Shown piece after piece: positions 34,355-42,395 of a DNA stretch of 64,000 nucleotides (position 1 is the first letter of the stretch; each line of letters opens with the position of its first letter). The stretch covers positions 66,153 to 130,152 of the forward strand of contig CBFHLC010000001.1 of the NCBI GenBank assembly GCA_965656605.1, written 5' to 3'. Below the pieces are notes generated by a model, which saw nothing but the letters and a program-made list of their open reading frames with translations, had not been told where the DNA came from and made no database searches. The translations under genes were made by a program, and so were the position numbers. This stretch comes from Litorivicinus sp965656605 (GTDB lineage: Bacteria > Pseudomonadota > Gammaproteobacteria > Pseudomonadales > Litorivicinaceae).

Positions 34355-35629
34355 ATGAATTCGCAGGACTTTCGCGCGATCGCGCCCTACATCCACGCCC
34401 ATCGCAACAAGCGCGTGGTCATTATGCTGCCTGGCGAGGCGATCGGTGCGGCCGACAGCCTGATTGCCGACGTCGCATTGCTGCACGCGTTGGGCCTGAA
34501 CATCGTTTTGGTGCACGGCTATCGCCCGCAATTGGATGCGTTGATGGCGCAAAACGGTCTGCGTCCGGAATTCCATAATCAGCGCCGCATTACCCCCGCC
34601 GATGCTCAACCCCATGTGCTGGCTGCCGCCGGTGCCACCCGTTTGCAACTCGAGGCCGCGTTATCCCAAGGCCTGCCCAACACGCCCATGGCGCATGCCA
34701 AGATTCGGGTCGTCAGCGGCAACTTTGTTCAGGCGCGTCCCTTGGGCGTAATGGATGGAGTCGATATGCAGCACACCGGCACGGTGCGTTCGGTGGATCG
34801 TCGTGCGATCGAGCGACACTTAGCCGCCAACGATCTGGTGTTGGTCAGCTGCCTGGGCCACTCAGCCACCGGCGAGATGTTCAATTTGCGCCTGCACGAA
34901 GTCGCGCAAAAGCTTGCGATCAACCTAGAGGCCGACAAGCTGATCGTTCTGGGCAAACACTGGCCCGCCCAATTTGCAGGCGAGCTGCTGCGTGAAATTG
35001 CAGCCGGCGAATTGCTATCTGCCCTGCCCGATCGCGAGGGTCCCAACGAGATTTTGGGATTGGCCGGGGATACCTGTCAGGCCGGAGTCGAGCGCGTTCA
35101 CTTATTAAATTGGCGTCAAGATGGCGTGCTGCTAGACGAGCTACTAACCCGCGACGGTGTTGGCACGCTGGTCTACCGCACTGCCTATGAGCGGCTGCGC
35201 CAGGCGACTGCCGCAGATATTGGCAACCTGATGGACTTGCTCAAACCGATGGAGCAGGCCGGCTGGTTGGTCAAACGCGAGCCCGAACGTTTAGAGACCG
35301 AAGTCAGCAACTTCTATGTGGTCGAGCGTGACGGATCGCTGATTGGGTGTGCCGCGCTGTACGCGCTGGACGATCATCATGCCGAAATCGCCTGCGTTGC
35401 GGTGCATCCGGATTACCAAGGCGGGGATCTGGGTGATAATCTGTTGGCCAGATTGGAGCGTGAAGCTCGCAGCCGAGGCATCCAACAAGTGTGGGTGCTG
35501 ACCACGGTGGCTGAGCACTGGTTCCAAGAGCAGGGATTCAAACCGGCGCAGGTCGCGGATTTACCCGACTCACGCCAAGCGCTGTACAACTATCAGCGCG
35601 CCTCAAAAGTCTTAACAAAACCCTTATAG
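34355..35629 (+). CDS. argA: N-acetylglutamate synthase ArgA
   Basis: First enzyme of arginine synthesis: acetyl-CoA plus glutamate. The 424-residue form starts at MNSQDFRAIAPYIHAHRNK, aligning with E. coli ArgA, where the start is a short distance before PYINTHR. An amino-acid-kinase-like domain (VIMLPGEAIG, IVLVHGYRPQLD) is followed by a GNAT acetyltransferase domain with VHPDYQGGDLGDNLL. A 19-residue upstream extension at 34298 would overlap the CYTH start and lacks a Shine-Dalgarno. ilvD follows 7 bp later. Confidence 0.92.
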   Translation: MNSQDFRAIAPYIHAHRNKRVVIMLPGEAIGAADSLIADVALLHALGLNIVLVHGYRPQLDALMAQNGLRPEFHNQRRITPADAQPHVLAAAGATRLQLEAALSQGLPNTPMAHAKIRVVSGNFVQARPLGVMDGVDMQHTGTVRSVDRRAIERHLAANDLVLVSCLGHSATGEMFNLRLHEVAQKLAINLEADKLIVLGKHWPAQFAGELLREIAAGELLSALPDREGPNEILGLAGDTCQAGVERVHLLNWRQDGVLLDELLTRDGVGTLVYRTAYERLRQATAADIGNLMDLLKPMEQAGWLVKREPERLETEVSNFYVVERDGSLIGCAALYALDDHHAEIACVAVHPDYQGGDLGDNLLARLEREARSRGIQQVWVLTTVAEHWFQEQGFKPAQVADLPDSRQALYNYQRASKVLTKPL

Positions 35630-35636
35630 GATCACT

Positions 35637-37316
35637 ATGAGCGATAACAAACGTAAGTACTCGTCGATCATCGTCGACGGCGTCCCCCAGGCCCCCAGCC
35701 GCGCCATGTTGCGTGCGGTCGGCTTTGAAGACGACGATTTCAAAAAGCCCCAGGTCGGCGTTGCCAGCACCTGGAGCATGGTCACGCCCTGCAACATGCA
35801 CATCAACGACTTGGCAGGCGAGGCGGTCAAAGGTATCGATGGCGCCGGCGGTAAAGGCGTTTTGTTTAACACCATCACCGTGTCTGACGGCATCAGCATG
35901 GGCACCCCAGGCATGCGTTACAGCCTGGTCAGCCGCGAAGTGATCGCCGACTCGATCGAGACGGTCACCGGCGGCCAGGGCTTTGATGGCATCGTGACCA
36001 TCGGCGGTTGTGACAAAAACATGCCCGGCTGCGTCATGGCAATGGCTCGTCTGGATCGTCCCAGCGTGTTCGTCTACGGCGGCACCATCAAACCCGGCGA
36101 GCAGCGTCGCGACATCGTCAGCGTATTTGAAGCAGTCGGCGCCCACGCCGGCGGCAAGATCGACGACCAAGAACTGATTGCTGTCGAGAAAACAGCGATT
36201 CCCGGCCCCGGCTCGTGTGGCGGCATGTACACCGCCAACACCATGGCCAGTGCGATTGAAGCGATGGGCTTGTCACTGCCCAACTCGTCGGCACAAGAAG
36301 CGGTCTCGGGCGACAAGCTGGTGGATTGCCAGCGCGCAGGTGAAGCGGTTCTGAACCTGATCGAAAAAGACATCAAGCCCAGCGACATTCTGTGCAAAAA
36401 GGCAATGGAAAACGCGATCACCGTGGTGATTGCACTGGGCGGATCGACCAACGCGGTGTTGCACCTGTTGGCGATCGCACACGAAGCCGACATTGAGTTG
36501 TCACTCGAAGACTTCACCCGCATCGGCAAGCGCGTCCCGGTACTGGCCGACGTGAAGCCATCCGGCCGCTATCTGATGAGCGAGCTGATCGCGATTGGTG
36601 GCATCCAGCCGGTCATGAAGACCTTGCTAGATGCCGGCCTGCTGCACGGCGATGTGATGACCGTCACCGGCAAAACCATGGCCGAGAACTTGGCAGAAGT
36701 TAAGCCGTATCCCGCCGAGCAGGACATCGTCCGCGCGCTGGACAACCCCATCAAAGCCGACAGCCACCTGCGTGTGTTGTACGGCAACCTGGCGACCGAC
36801 GGCGCAATGGCCAAGATCACAGGCAAAGAAGGCACCGACTTCACCGGTACCGCCAAGTGCTTTGATTCAGAAGAAGAGTCACTGGCCGCTATCCTGAACG
36901 GCGAGATCGTCGCAGGTGACGTGGTTGTGATTCGTTACGAAGGCCCCGTCGGCGGCCCGGGTATGCGCGAGATGTTATCGCCCACCGGTGCCATCATGGG
37001 CAAAGGTCTGGGCGACAGCGTCGCACTGATCACCGACGGTCGCTTCTCGGGTGGTTCGCACGGTTTCGTGATTGGTCACATCACGCCTGAAGCGGCGACT
37101 GGCGGCACCATCGCGCTGGTTCAAAACGGTGACAAGATCACCATTGATGCGGTCAACAACACCATCAATGTCGACGTCAGCGATGAAGAGTTGGCCGAGC
37201 GTCGTAAAGGCTGGAAGATGACCAAAGAGCGTCCGCGCAAAGGCATGTTGGCCAAGTTCGCAGCCCTGGCTGCGCCGGCCAGCCAAGGTGCAGTGACTAC
37301 GCCTAAGTTCGACTGA
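35637..37316 (+). CDS. ilvD: dihydroxy-acid dehydratase IlvD
   Basis: Third step of branched-chain amino acid synthesis, an iron-sulfur enzyme. The 559-residue protein has cluster cysteines in TPCNMHIND (C52), GGCDKNMPGC (C125) and GSCGGMYTANTM (C194), and RFSGGSHGFVIGH in the C-terminal part. Length is typical of the shorter IlvD group. It is 7 bp from argA, and an intrinsic terminator follows at 37339-37361. Confidence 0.95.
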   Translation: MSDNKRKYSSIIVDGVPQAPSRAMLRAVGFEDDDFKKPQVGVASTWSMVTPCNMHINDLAGEAVKGIDGAGGKGVLFNTITVSDGISMGTPGMRYSLVSREVIADSIETVTGGQGFDGIVTIGGCDKNMPGCVMAMARLDRPSVFVYGGTIKPGEQRRDIVSVFEAVGAHAGGKIDDQELIAVEKTAIPGPGSCGGMYTANTMASAIEAMGLSLPNSSAQEAVSGDKLVDCQRAGEAVLNLIEKDIKPSDILCKKAMENAITVVIALGGSTNAVLHLLAIAHEADIELSLEDFTRIGKRVPVLADVKPSGRYLMSELIAIGGIQPVMKTLLDAGLLHGDVMTVTGKTMAENLAEVKPYPAEQDIVRALDNPIKADSHLRVLYGNLATDGAMAKITGKEGTDFTGTAKCFDSEEESLAAILNGEIVAGDVVVIRYEGPVGGPGMREMLSPTGAIMGKGLGDSVALITDGRFSGGSHGFVIGHITPEAATGGTIALVQNGDKITIDAVNNTINVDVSDEELAERRKGWKMTKERPRKGMLAKFAALAAPASQGAVTTPKFD

Positions 37317-37338
37317 AAAGTTGAGTGGTAGGTGAGAG

Positions 37339-37361
37339 GGGGAGCTTAGGCTCCCCTTTTT
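37339..37361 (+). terminator. intrinsic terminator after ilvD
   Basis: GGGGAGC (37339-37345), loop TTAG, GCTCCCC (37350-37356) and a T-tract at 37357-37361. It ends the argA-ilvD transcript. The same 7-bp stem sequence recurs at the right end near 63838-63855. Confidence 0.85.
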
Positions 37362-37391
37362 GTTGGCGCGAAAAAATTACTGGCCTGCTCT

Positions 37392-38327
37392 TCAAATCCA
37401 ACGGGCTGCAAGCTTTTGAACCGTTTCAATAGCTGTGTTCCAGCTAGCGGGTGCAGCGTCGTAAATAAGCGGTCCGATGAACTGGTTGTATCTTCGTTGA
37501 TGCCTCTCATCGGTCGTCAGCAGCGACAAACCCACTCGCAGTTCCGCTATCGGATCCAATGCGAAGTCAGCATGCCGATTACCAAAGTTGCGCCTATCAG
37601 TTTTTATAACCTGCTTGACCAAGTCTTTGCATTGAGTGGCTGGTTCTGCCTCACTATAAATAACGTGAAGGTCGTATAAATGGCGGATGAGCGTTTCGTC
37701 ATCAGCTCGAGAATCATCCCTTCTGGATAAGGCAGTTCTCCGCAACAAAGCAACGAATTTCTCAGCTGCAATTGAGCTAATACTCACGCATTCCATACTG
37801 CGTACTTCTTCGTCCCGCTTGAGTGCTTTTGCATACAAAGAGCTCAAAGGCATCTCAAGTGTATTTTCCAATAATTCTGATTGAGTTAGCTCGAGCTGAA
37901 GGTGAGGTCGTAGCGCTGCAATTTCATTTTGTGCTCGGGGATATTCAATTAGAAACTGCTGATACTTGCTCTCGTTCAATTTCTTCGGCGCTTTTACCAA
38001 TGCAAACACATCAGAACCCGCAATGAGGTCCAAAATCTGCTGGTGAAGCCATTGCAATATCTTTTTCTGCTGACTCTTGGACTGCCCACACGCGCTTTGA
38101 TCCAAAACGATCTTCATATCGATATCTTCAGACATTCGGAACGTGTTTTGGTGGGCTTTGGATAAACAAGTTCCTCCTGAAAATACCAACCGAGCTCCAG
38201 CAATCCTTATCTCAGAAATCTCTTTCAGAAGCTGAGTAGCCCAATAGTCTTTTTCTACAATAGCCGGGCTGCTGATTCCTAACGCATCTGCCACATCAAG
38301 AAAAAGTGAGGAGTCAAGCTCTCTCAC
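37392..38327 (-). CDS. abiEii: second AbiEii-type nucleotidyltransferase toxin
   Basis: A 311-residue AbiEii/DUF1814 protein. The motif FSGGTCLSKAH (49-59) is followed by FRMSEDID (63-70) with metal-binding D68 and D70, then the conserved AAEKFVALLRRTALSRR and LIRHLYDLHVI region. It differs strongly from the toxin at 7778-8680 and keeps a Ser/Cys variant of the GGT motif. Its start overlaps the antitoxin gene by 4 bp (ATGA-type coupling). The surrounding DNA is more AT-rich than its neighbours, which suggests acquisition. Confidence 0.88.
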   Translation of the reverse strand: MRELDSSLFLDVADALGISSPAIVEKDYWATQLLKEISEIRIAGARLVFSGGTCLSKAHQNTFRMSEDIDMKIVLDQSACGQSKSQQKKILQWLHQQILDLIAGSDVFALVKAPKKLNESKYQQFLIEYPRAQNEIAALRPHLQLELTQSELLENTLEMPLSSLYAKALKRDEEVRSMECVSISSIAAEKFVALLRRTALSRRDDSRADDETLIRHLYDLHVIYSEAEPATQCKDLVKQVIKTDRRNFGNRHADFALDPIAELRVGLSLLTTDERHQRRYNQFIGPLIYDAAPASWNTAIETVQKLAARWI

Positions 38328-38737
38328 GATGTGCGAACTACGTTCAACTCAACTCCGGAGACGGCTATTCGGCGGTTGAAGCGCTCTAGCACAACCACCT
38401 CAGCACGCGCTGGGATCTGAGTAGACCCTGCTTGGTACTGCTCCGTCATCTTTGAGGGCTTCCAGTCCACATCAAGGCGACTAAGAGCCTCTTGGGCGAC
38501 CTGAATGAACCCTCCTTGAGCGGCCAGCATCGGCTGATTTGTGATGCGGTTGAGCCGCGCTTTGGCGTACAAACCATAGCCGATCTTAATCAAGGTACCG
38601 TCCGCTACCAGCTCCCGAAGCGCTCTACCGATTTGGTCGTACTCAGCCAACTTCCTAAAATCAGATCGCAAAAAAACCTCGCGCCTAGAGCGCGATATTT
38701 TCAAAAGAACTTTTGATTTCAGTGAGTTGCGCTTCAT
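38324..38737 (-). CDS. abiEi: second AbiEi-type antitoxin (DUF6088-like)
   Basis: A 137-residue partner for the adjacent toxin. The N-terminus reads VFLRSDFRKLAEYDQIGRALRELVADGTLIKIGYGLYAK, the winged-helix plus GYG loop of AbiEi/DUF6088 antitoxins; the C-terminus ends with RRIAVSGVELNVV. It is 40 residues shorter than the first AbiEi. It should repress its own promoter; a long inverted repeat lies 58-142 bp upstream. Confidence 0.8.
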   Translation of the reverse strand: MKRNSLKSKVLLKISRSRREVFLRSDFRKLAEYDQIGRALRELVADGTLIKIGYGLYAKARLNRITNQPMLAAQGGFIQVAQEALSRLDVDWKPSKMTEQYQAGSTQIPARAEVVVLERFNRRIAVSGVELNVVRTS

Positions 38738-38794
38738 TGCATGCGCCCTAAGTTGCCATCATTAAAACTTAGCAAAGAATACCCAACAGGGGTA

Positions 38795-38879
38795 CAAAAA
38801 TACGACAATCAGGAAATTAACATGACGTTCAATCTAGCTGAAAAACGTACAATTTTATGAATTTACTGTCGTATTTTTG
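38795..38879. repeat. perfect 13-bp inverted repeat flanking 59 bp
   Basis: CAAAAATACGACA (38795-38807) and TGTCGTATTTTTG (38867-38879) are exact inverted copies, separated by 59 bp, upstream of the second abiE module and downstream of matB. They may be two operator sites for the antitoxin that loop together, or the ends of a small inserted unit. Confidence 0.6.
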
Positions 38880-38924
38880 CATGCAATTTAGTTGCACTCA
38901 CCGGGCAACGTAACCCACTAATAT

Positions 38925-40430
38925 TTAGGAAAAGTCATTCTGATACTCGTCACGCAGCAAGTTCTTCTGAACCTTTCCCATGGTATTGCGCGGCAAGGCC
39001 TCAACCACGTGCCAGGAGCGAGGCAGCTTAAACGCGGCTAACTTCTTGCGGCAGACCGCTTCGATATGCGCTAAATCCAGCGGCGTAGAGCAAACCAGTA
39101 CCGCCACAATGCCCTCGCCAAAATCGGCATGGGGAACGCCCACCACCGCTGACTCAACAATTCCCTCGATGTCGTTCAGAACATCTTCAATCTCTTTGGG
39201 GTAGATGTTCAGGCCGCCCGAAATCACCAAGTCTTTACCGCGCCCGACAATCGAGACGTACCCGTCCTCGGATAAGGTCGCCAGATCGCCGGTAATAAAG
39301 AAGCCATCTTCGGTGAACTCGCTCGCGGTTTTCTCTGGCAATTTCCAATACCCCGCGAACACGTGATCTCCATGAACCTGCAACGAGCCGACCTCGCCTG
39401 CCGGACAGGCAACGTCATGCTCATCTACAACCCGTGCGGTGACCCCTGGCAATGCTGGCCCGACACTGCCGGCACGACGATCGCCGTGTAGTGGGTTGGA
39501 GCAGCTCATTCCAGTTTCAGTCATGCCATAACGTTCCAGAATTCGATGCCCCGAGCGCTCAAAGAATTCGTTCGAGGTTTCTACCAACAACGGCGCGCTG
39601 CCCGAGATAAACAAGCGCATGTGTGCTGCGCTGGCCTGATTGAACCGCGCATCCGACAACAGGCGCGTGTAGTAGGTCGGAACCCCCATCATCACGGTGC
39701 AATCCGGCATCGCCTGCATCACCGCATCGATGTCTAACTTGGGCAACAGCACGACTTTGCCGGCATTAACCAGCGCCAAGTTGAGCGCAACAAACAGGCC
39801 GTGTACGTGAAACAGCGGCAATGCATGCAACAAGGCATCCTGACCCGAGTAGTCCCACGCCTGCGTCAGCATCTGAGCATTAGCCGCTAGATTCTGGTGA
39901 GTCAGCATGGCGCCCTTGGGTTTGCCAGTCGTGCCAGAGGTATACAGAATCGAGGCCAGATCAGCGGGCTGTCGTGGGATAGCCGGACCAAAGCCTTCGC
40001 TTTGCTGCTCAAAGTGCTCGCGCAGGCTGCCACCGTCCAGATCCAAGGTGGCGACTTGGGTGCCACCCAGACGCGCAGCAATGGCTTCTGAGGCCTGCGC
40101 ACGTTGCGTGGTGCAGACATGAACCCGCGGCGCCGCATCGCTTAAAAAGTACTCGATCTCGTCATCGGTGTAGCCAGAATTCAGCGGCAAATAGGCCGCC
40201 CCCGCTTTCAACACACCCAAATACAGAATAACGTTCAAAAAGTCTTTATCGACCTGAACTGACACCCGATCGCCAGGCTGTACGCCGTATCCAGCCAATA
40301 CCGCCGCCATTTTATCGGCCGAGTCCAACAGCGCTTGCGCCGTTAGGGCATCGCCACTCAGCGACTGCAAAATCGTTTTCTCTGGGACCGCCTGCAAGGC
40401 CGTCTGAATCGTCGAAAATAGGTTAGCCAT
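38925..40430 (-). CDS. matB: malonyl-CoA synthetase MatB
   Basis: Activates malonate with ATP and CoA to malonyl-CoA. The 501-residue ANL enzyme has A3 motif YTSGTTGKPKGAM (about 163-175), HALPLFHVHGLFVA typical of MatB, FITGDLA and the C-terminal lysine in LPRNTMGKVQKNLL. It overlaps matA by 8 bp and ends the leftward malonate operon. Other acyl-CoA ligases share the fold, but the neighbouring decarboxylase makes malonate the natural substrate. Confidence 0.9.
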   Translation of the reverse strand: MANLFSTIQTALQAVPEKTILQSLSGDALTAQALLDSADKMAAVLAGYGVQPGDRVSVQVDKDFLNVILYLGVLKAGAAYLPLNSGYTDDEIEYFLSDAAPRVHVCTTQRAQASEAIAARLGGTQVATLDLDGGSLREHFEQQSEGFGPAIPRQPADLASILYTSGTTGKPKGAMLTHQNLAANAQMLTQAWDYSGQDALLHALPLFHVHGLFVALNLALVNAGKVVLLPKLDIDAVMQAMPDCTVMMGVPTYYTRLLSDARFNQASAAHMRLFISGSAPLLVETSNEFFERSGHRILERYGMTETGMSCSNPLHGDRRAGSVGPALPGVTARVVDEHDVACPAGEVGSLQVHGDHVFAGYWKLPEKTASEFTEDGFFITGDLATLSEDGYVSIVGRGKDLVISGGLNIYPKEIEDVLNDIEGIVESAVVGVPHADFGEGIVAVLVCSTPLDLAHIEAVCRKKLAAFKLPRSWHVVEALPRNTMGKVQKNLLRDEYQNDFS

Positions 40431-41667
40431 GGGCTTTTCTCGCTACGTTTAATTGTTTTTCTAGTGTTTTAAGAGAGGCAGACAAAGTGACTTCGCCGCG
40501 CAACAGCAACGCCTCATGATTCGGAACAATTCGGTCGGTCTCGTACAGGTAGTTCACCATCATTCCGAAACTTCGTGACTGACCGGCCTCGCTGGGGTCG
40601 GCATCCACATGAATGTGCTCTAGGCGCGCACCGTTACCCAAATGGAAGCGGGCCACCGGATCCAGCGGCTTGTCCCGGCGAAGTCGAGTCAGGTAATCCA
40701 GGCATATCAGTCGAGCTTGCTCTGGATCACTGTGCGGATCCAAGGCGATACCCTCGCTTTGCGCCCATCTGCGCAGACCGGGAACCGGCGATAGGGTCAC
40801 AAAGGTTTTTAGCTGGGGCAGCGCCTGGCTCAGTTGGTGCACGACCTGCTTGATCAAAAAATTACCGAACGAGATCTGTGCCAGGCCGCGCTGACAATTG
40901 TTGATGGAATAAAAGACCGCCGTATCCGCATCAGACGCATCCGATTCGGGGTCATTGAGCAAAGGGGTGATCGAGCTGGAAATACCTTTTACCAAGGCCA
41001 CTTCAACAAATATTAGCGGCTCGTTGGGCACCGCAGGATGCATGTAGGCAAAGCAGCGTCGATCCGACGCCAGCCTACGCCGTAGATCCTCCCAGCCCTG
41101 AATCTCGTGAACCGATTCATACTGAATCAGCTTCTCTAACAGATCAGCCGGAGTCGTCCAATCCACTTGGGTCAAAGTTAAGAAGCCTTTGTTGAACCAG
41201 CTGGTAAACAAATGCACGAAATCAGCATCGACCCGCCGGCGCACCGCGCGATCCAACTCTAGATCCATAATTCGCTCGCGCAGGCGAATCAGCTCTAACG
41301 TGCCATTGGGCGCTGAATTCAGACGCCGAAATAACTCCTGACGCCGCGGCTCAGAGGCCTCGTGTACCTTGGCCGCCAGATCCGGATCGCGGGCGTATTC
41401 CTCAAGCGCGCCGGCTAGCTGTTGGTGGTCTACGCCAAAATCGGTATCCAGCAGGATCACAAACTGAGTTAATTGCTGAGCACTCATTCGACCCAGACCA
41501 ACGAAAATCCCACTGGCCAGAGCCAACCCAGTCGCCTCGCCTCGGCTCGAGATCAGCTCATGACAGTCCTTCAGGACGGCCTCGACCGGATCACCATCAC
41601 GGCTTTCGACCAACTCGCGTGCCCGCTGAGCAATCTGTTGAAACCACTGACCCAACGCATTGCTCAT
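40423..41667 (-). CDS. matA: malonyl-CoA decarboxylase MatA
   Basis: Decarboxylates malonyl-CoA to acetyl-CoA in the cytoplasm. The 414-residue protein has the family's helical N-terminal domain and GNAT-like catalytic domain; SSSITPLL, NCQRGLAQISFGNFLIK and HLGNGARLEHIHVDAD contain the conserved catalytic histidine and serine segments. It lies between matB and the maleate-isomerase-like gene with 4-8 bp overlaps. Confidence 0.92.
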   Translation of the reverse strand: MSNALGQWFQQIAQRARELVESRDGDPVEAVLKDCHELISSRGEATGLALASGIFVGLGRMSAQQLTQFVILLDTDFGVDHQQLAGALEEYARDPDLAAKVHEASEPRRQELFRRLNSAPNGTLELIRLRERIMDLELDRAVRRRVDADFVHLFTSWFNKGFLTLTQVDWTTPADLLEKLIQYESVHEIQGWEDLRRRLASDRRCFAYMHPAVPNEPLIFVEVALVKGISSSITPLLNDPESDASDADTAVFYSINNCQRGLAQISFGNFLIKQVVHQLSQALPQLKTFVTLSPVPGLRRWAQSEGIALDPHSDPEQARLICLDYLTRLRRDKPLDPVARFHLGNGARLEHIHVDADPSEAGQSRSFGMMVNYLYETDRIVPNHEALLLRGEVTLSASLKTLEKQLNVARKAHG

Positions 41668-42395
41668 GTCATCAGACTCCCCAGCTCTGGAATCCGGGTA
41701 TCCAGTCCCAGCTGCTTCATCATGGCAAAGGTCGTGGCAATCGACGCGCTAACCGTCGGAATCCCGGTGCGATTTTCAATCGCTTGTATCGCAGGCAACG
41801 AGGGCATCTGCACACAGCACGAACCGACAATCACATCCACATTATTCAGGCTAAGCCGATCGATCAGGCTAAGCGGCTGCAACGGATCCTGCGCGGCTAC
41901 TTCCAGATTGTTGGCGATCTCTAATGCGACCCGATCGAGCACGTTGAAGCCCTCGTGCTCGAGATAATCCACGACCTTTTGCGCCAACGGCTTCATGTAG
42001 GGAGTCACAATCGCGATGTTTTTGGCCCCCATTAAATGCAGCGCATCAACCAAAGCACCGGCCGAATTAACGATCGGGCTGGCGCCACCCACTGCGGCCT
42101 CCAGTCGTGCTTGAGAGGTACGGTGGTAACCCAGACCTTGAGCCATGATCGCGACCAGACAGGCGTAGCCCATCACATCGACCGCCGCATCGGACAGCTC
42201 AACCGCACATCGATCGCTCTCGCCATCCATGCTAGCCAGCGCCTCGGGTGTGACGTGCTGCATACGCATCCGGGATGAATGGAAGCTAAAACGCTCGGCA
42301 TAATGCTGCTCGCGCAGCTGAAAAATAGCCGGAATTTCGACCTCCATGGTCACGTTCGAGCTAGGCACAATCTGGCCGATCCGATAGCGCTTCAT
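41664..42395 (-). CDS. maleate isomerase / Asp-Glu racemase superfamily enzyme
   Basis: A 243-residue protein with PSSNVTMEVE (11-20) and two cysteine sites, C79 in GYACLV and C193/C194 in GSCCVQMP. Maleate isomerase and racemases use two such cysteines; arylmalonate decarboxylases of the same superfamily keep only the second. Both being present favours isomerase or racemase chemistry. It is coded inside the malonate operon, overlapping matA and the TRAP permease, so its substrate may be a malonate-like or C4 dicarboxylate. Confidence 0.8.
   Translation of the reverse strand: MKRYRIGQIVPSSNVTMEVEIPAIFQLREQHYAERFSFHSSRMRMQHVTPEALASMDGESDRCAVELSDAAVDVMGYACLVAIMAQGLGYHRTSQARLEAAVGGASPIVNSAGALVDALHLMGAKNIAIVTPYMKPLAQKVVDYLEHEGFNVLDRVALEIANNLEVAAQDPLQPLSLIDRLSLNNVDVIVGSCCVQMPSLPAIQAIENRTGIPTVSASIATTFAMMKQLGLDTRIPELGSLMT

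Noticed and set aside
35538..36170. 210-residue leftward open frame across argA and ilvD
   Set aside because: Antisense to two strongly supported genes. The Ala/Asp/Val/His-rich composition is typical of the reverse strand of GC-rich coding DNA.
38891..38909. GTTGC/GCAAC hairpin after matB as a terminator
   Set aside because: Only a 5-bp stem with a 9-nt loop and no real T-tract; too weak to list.
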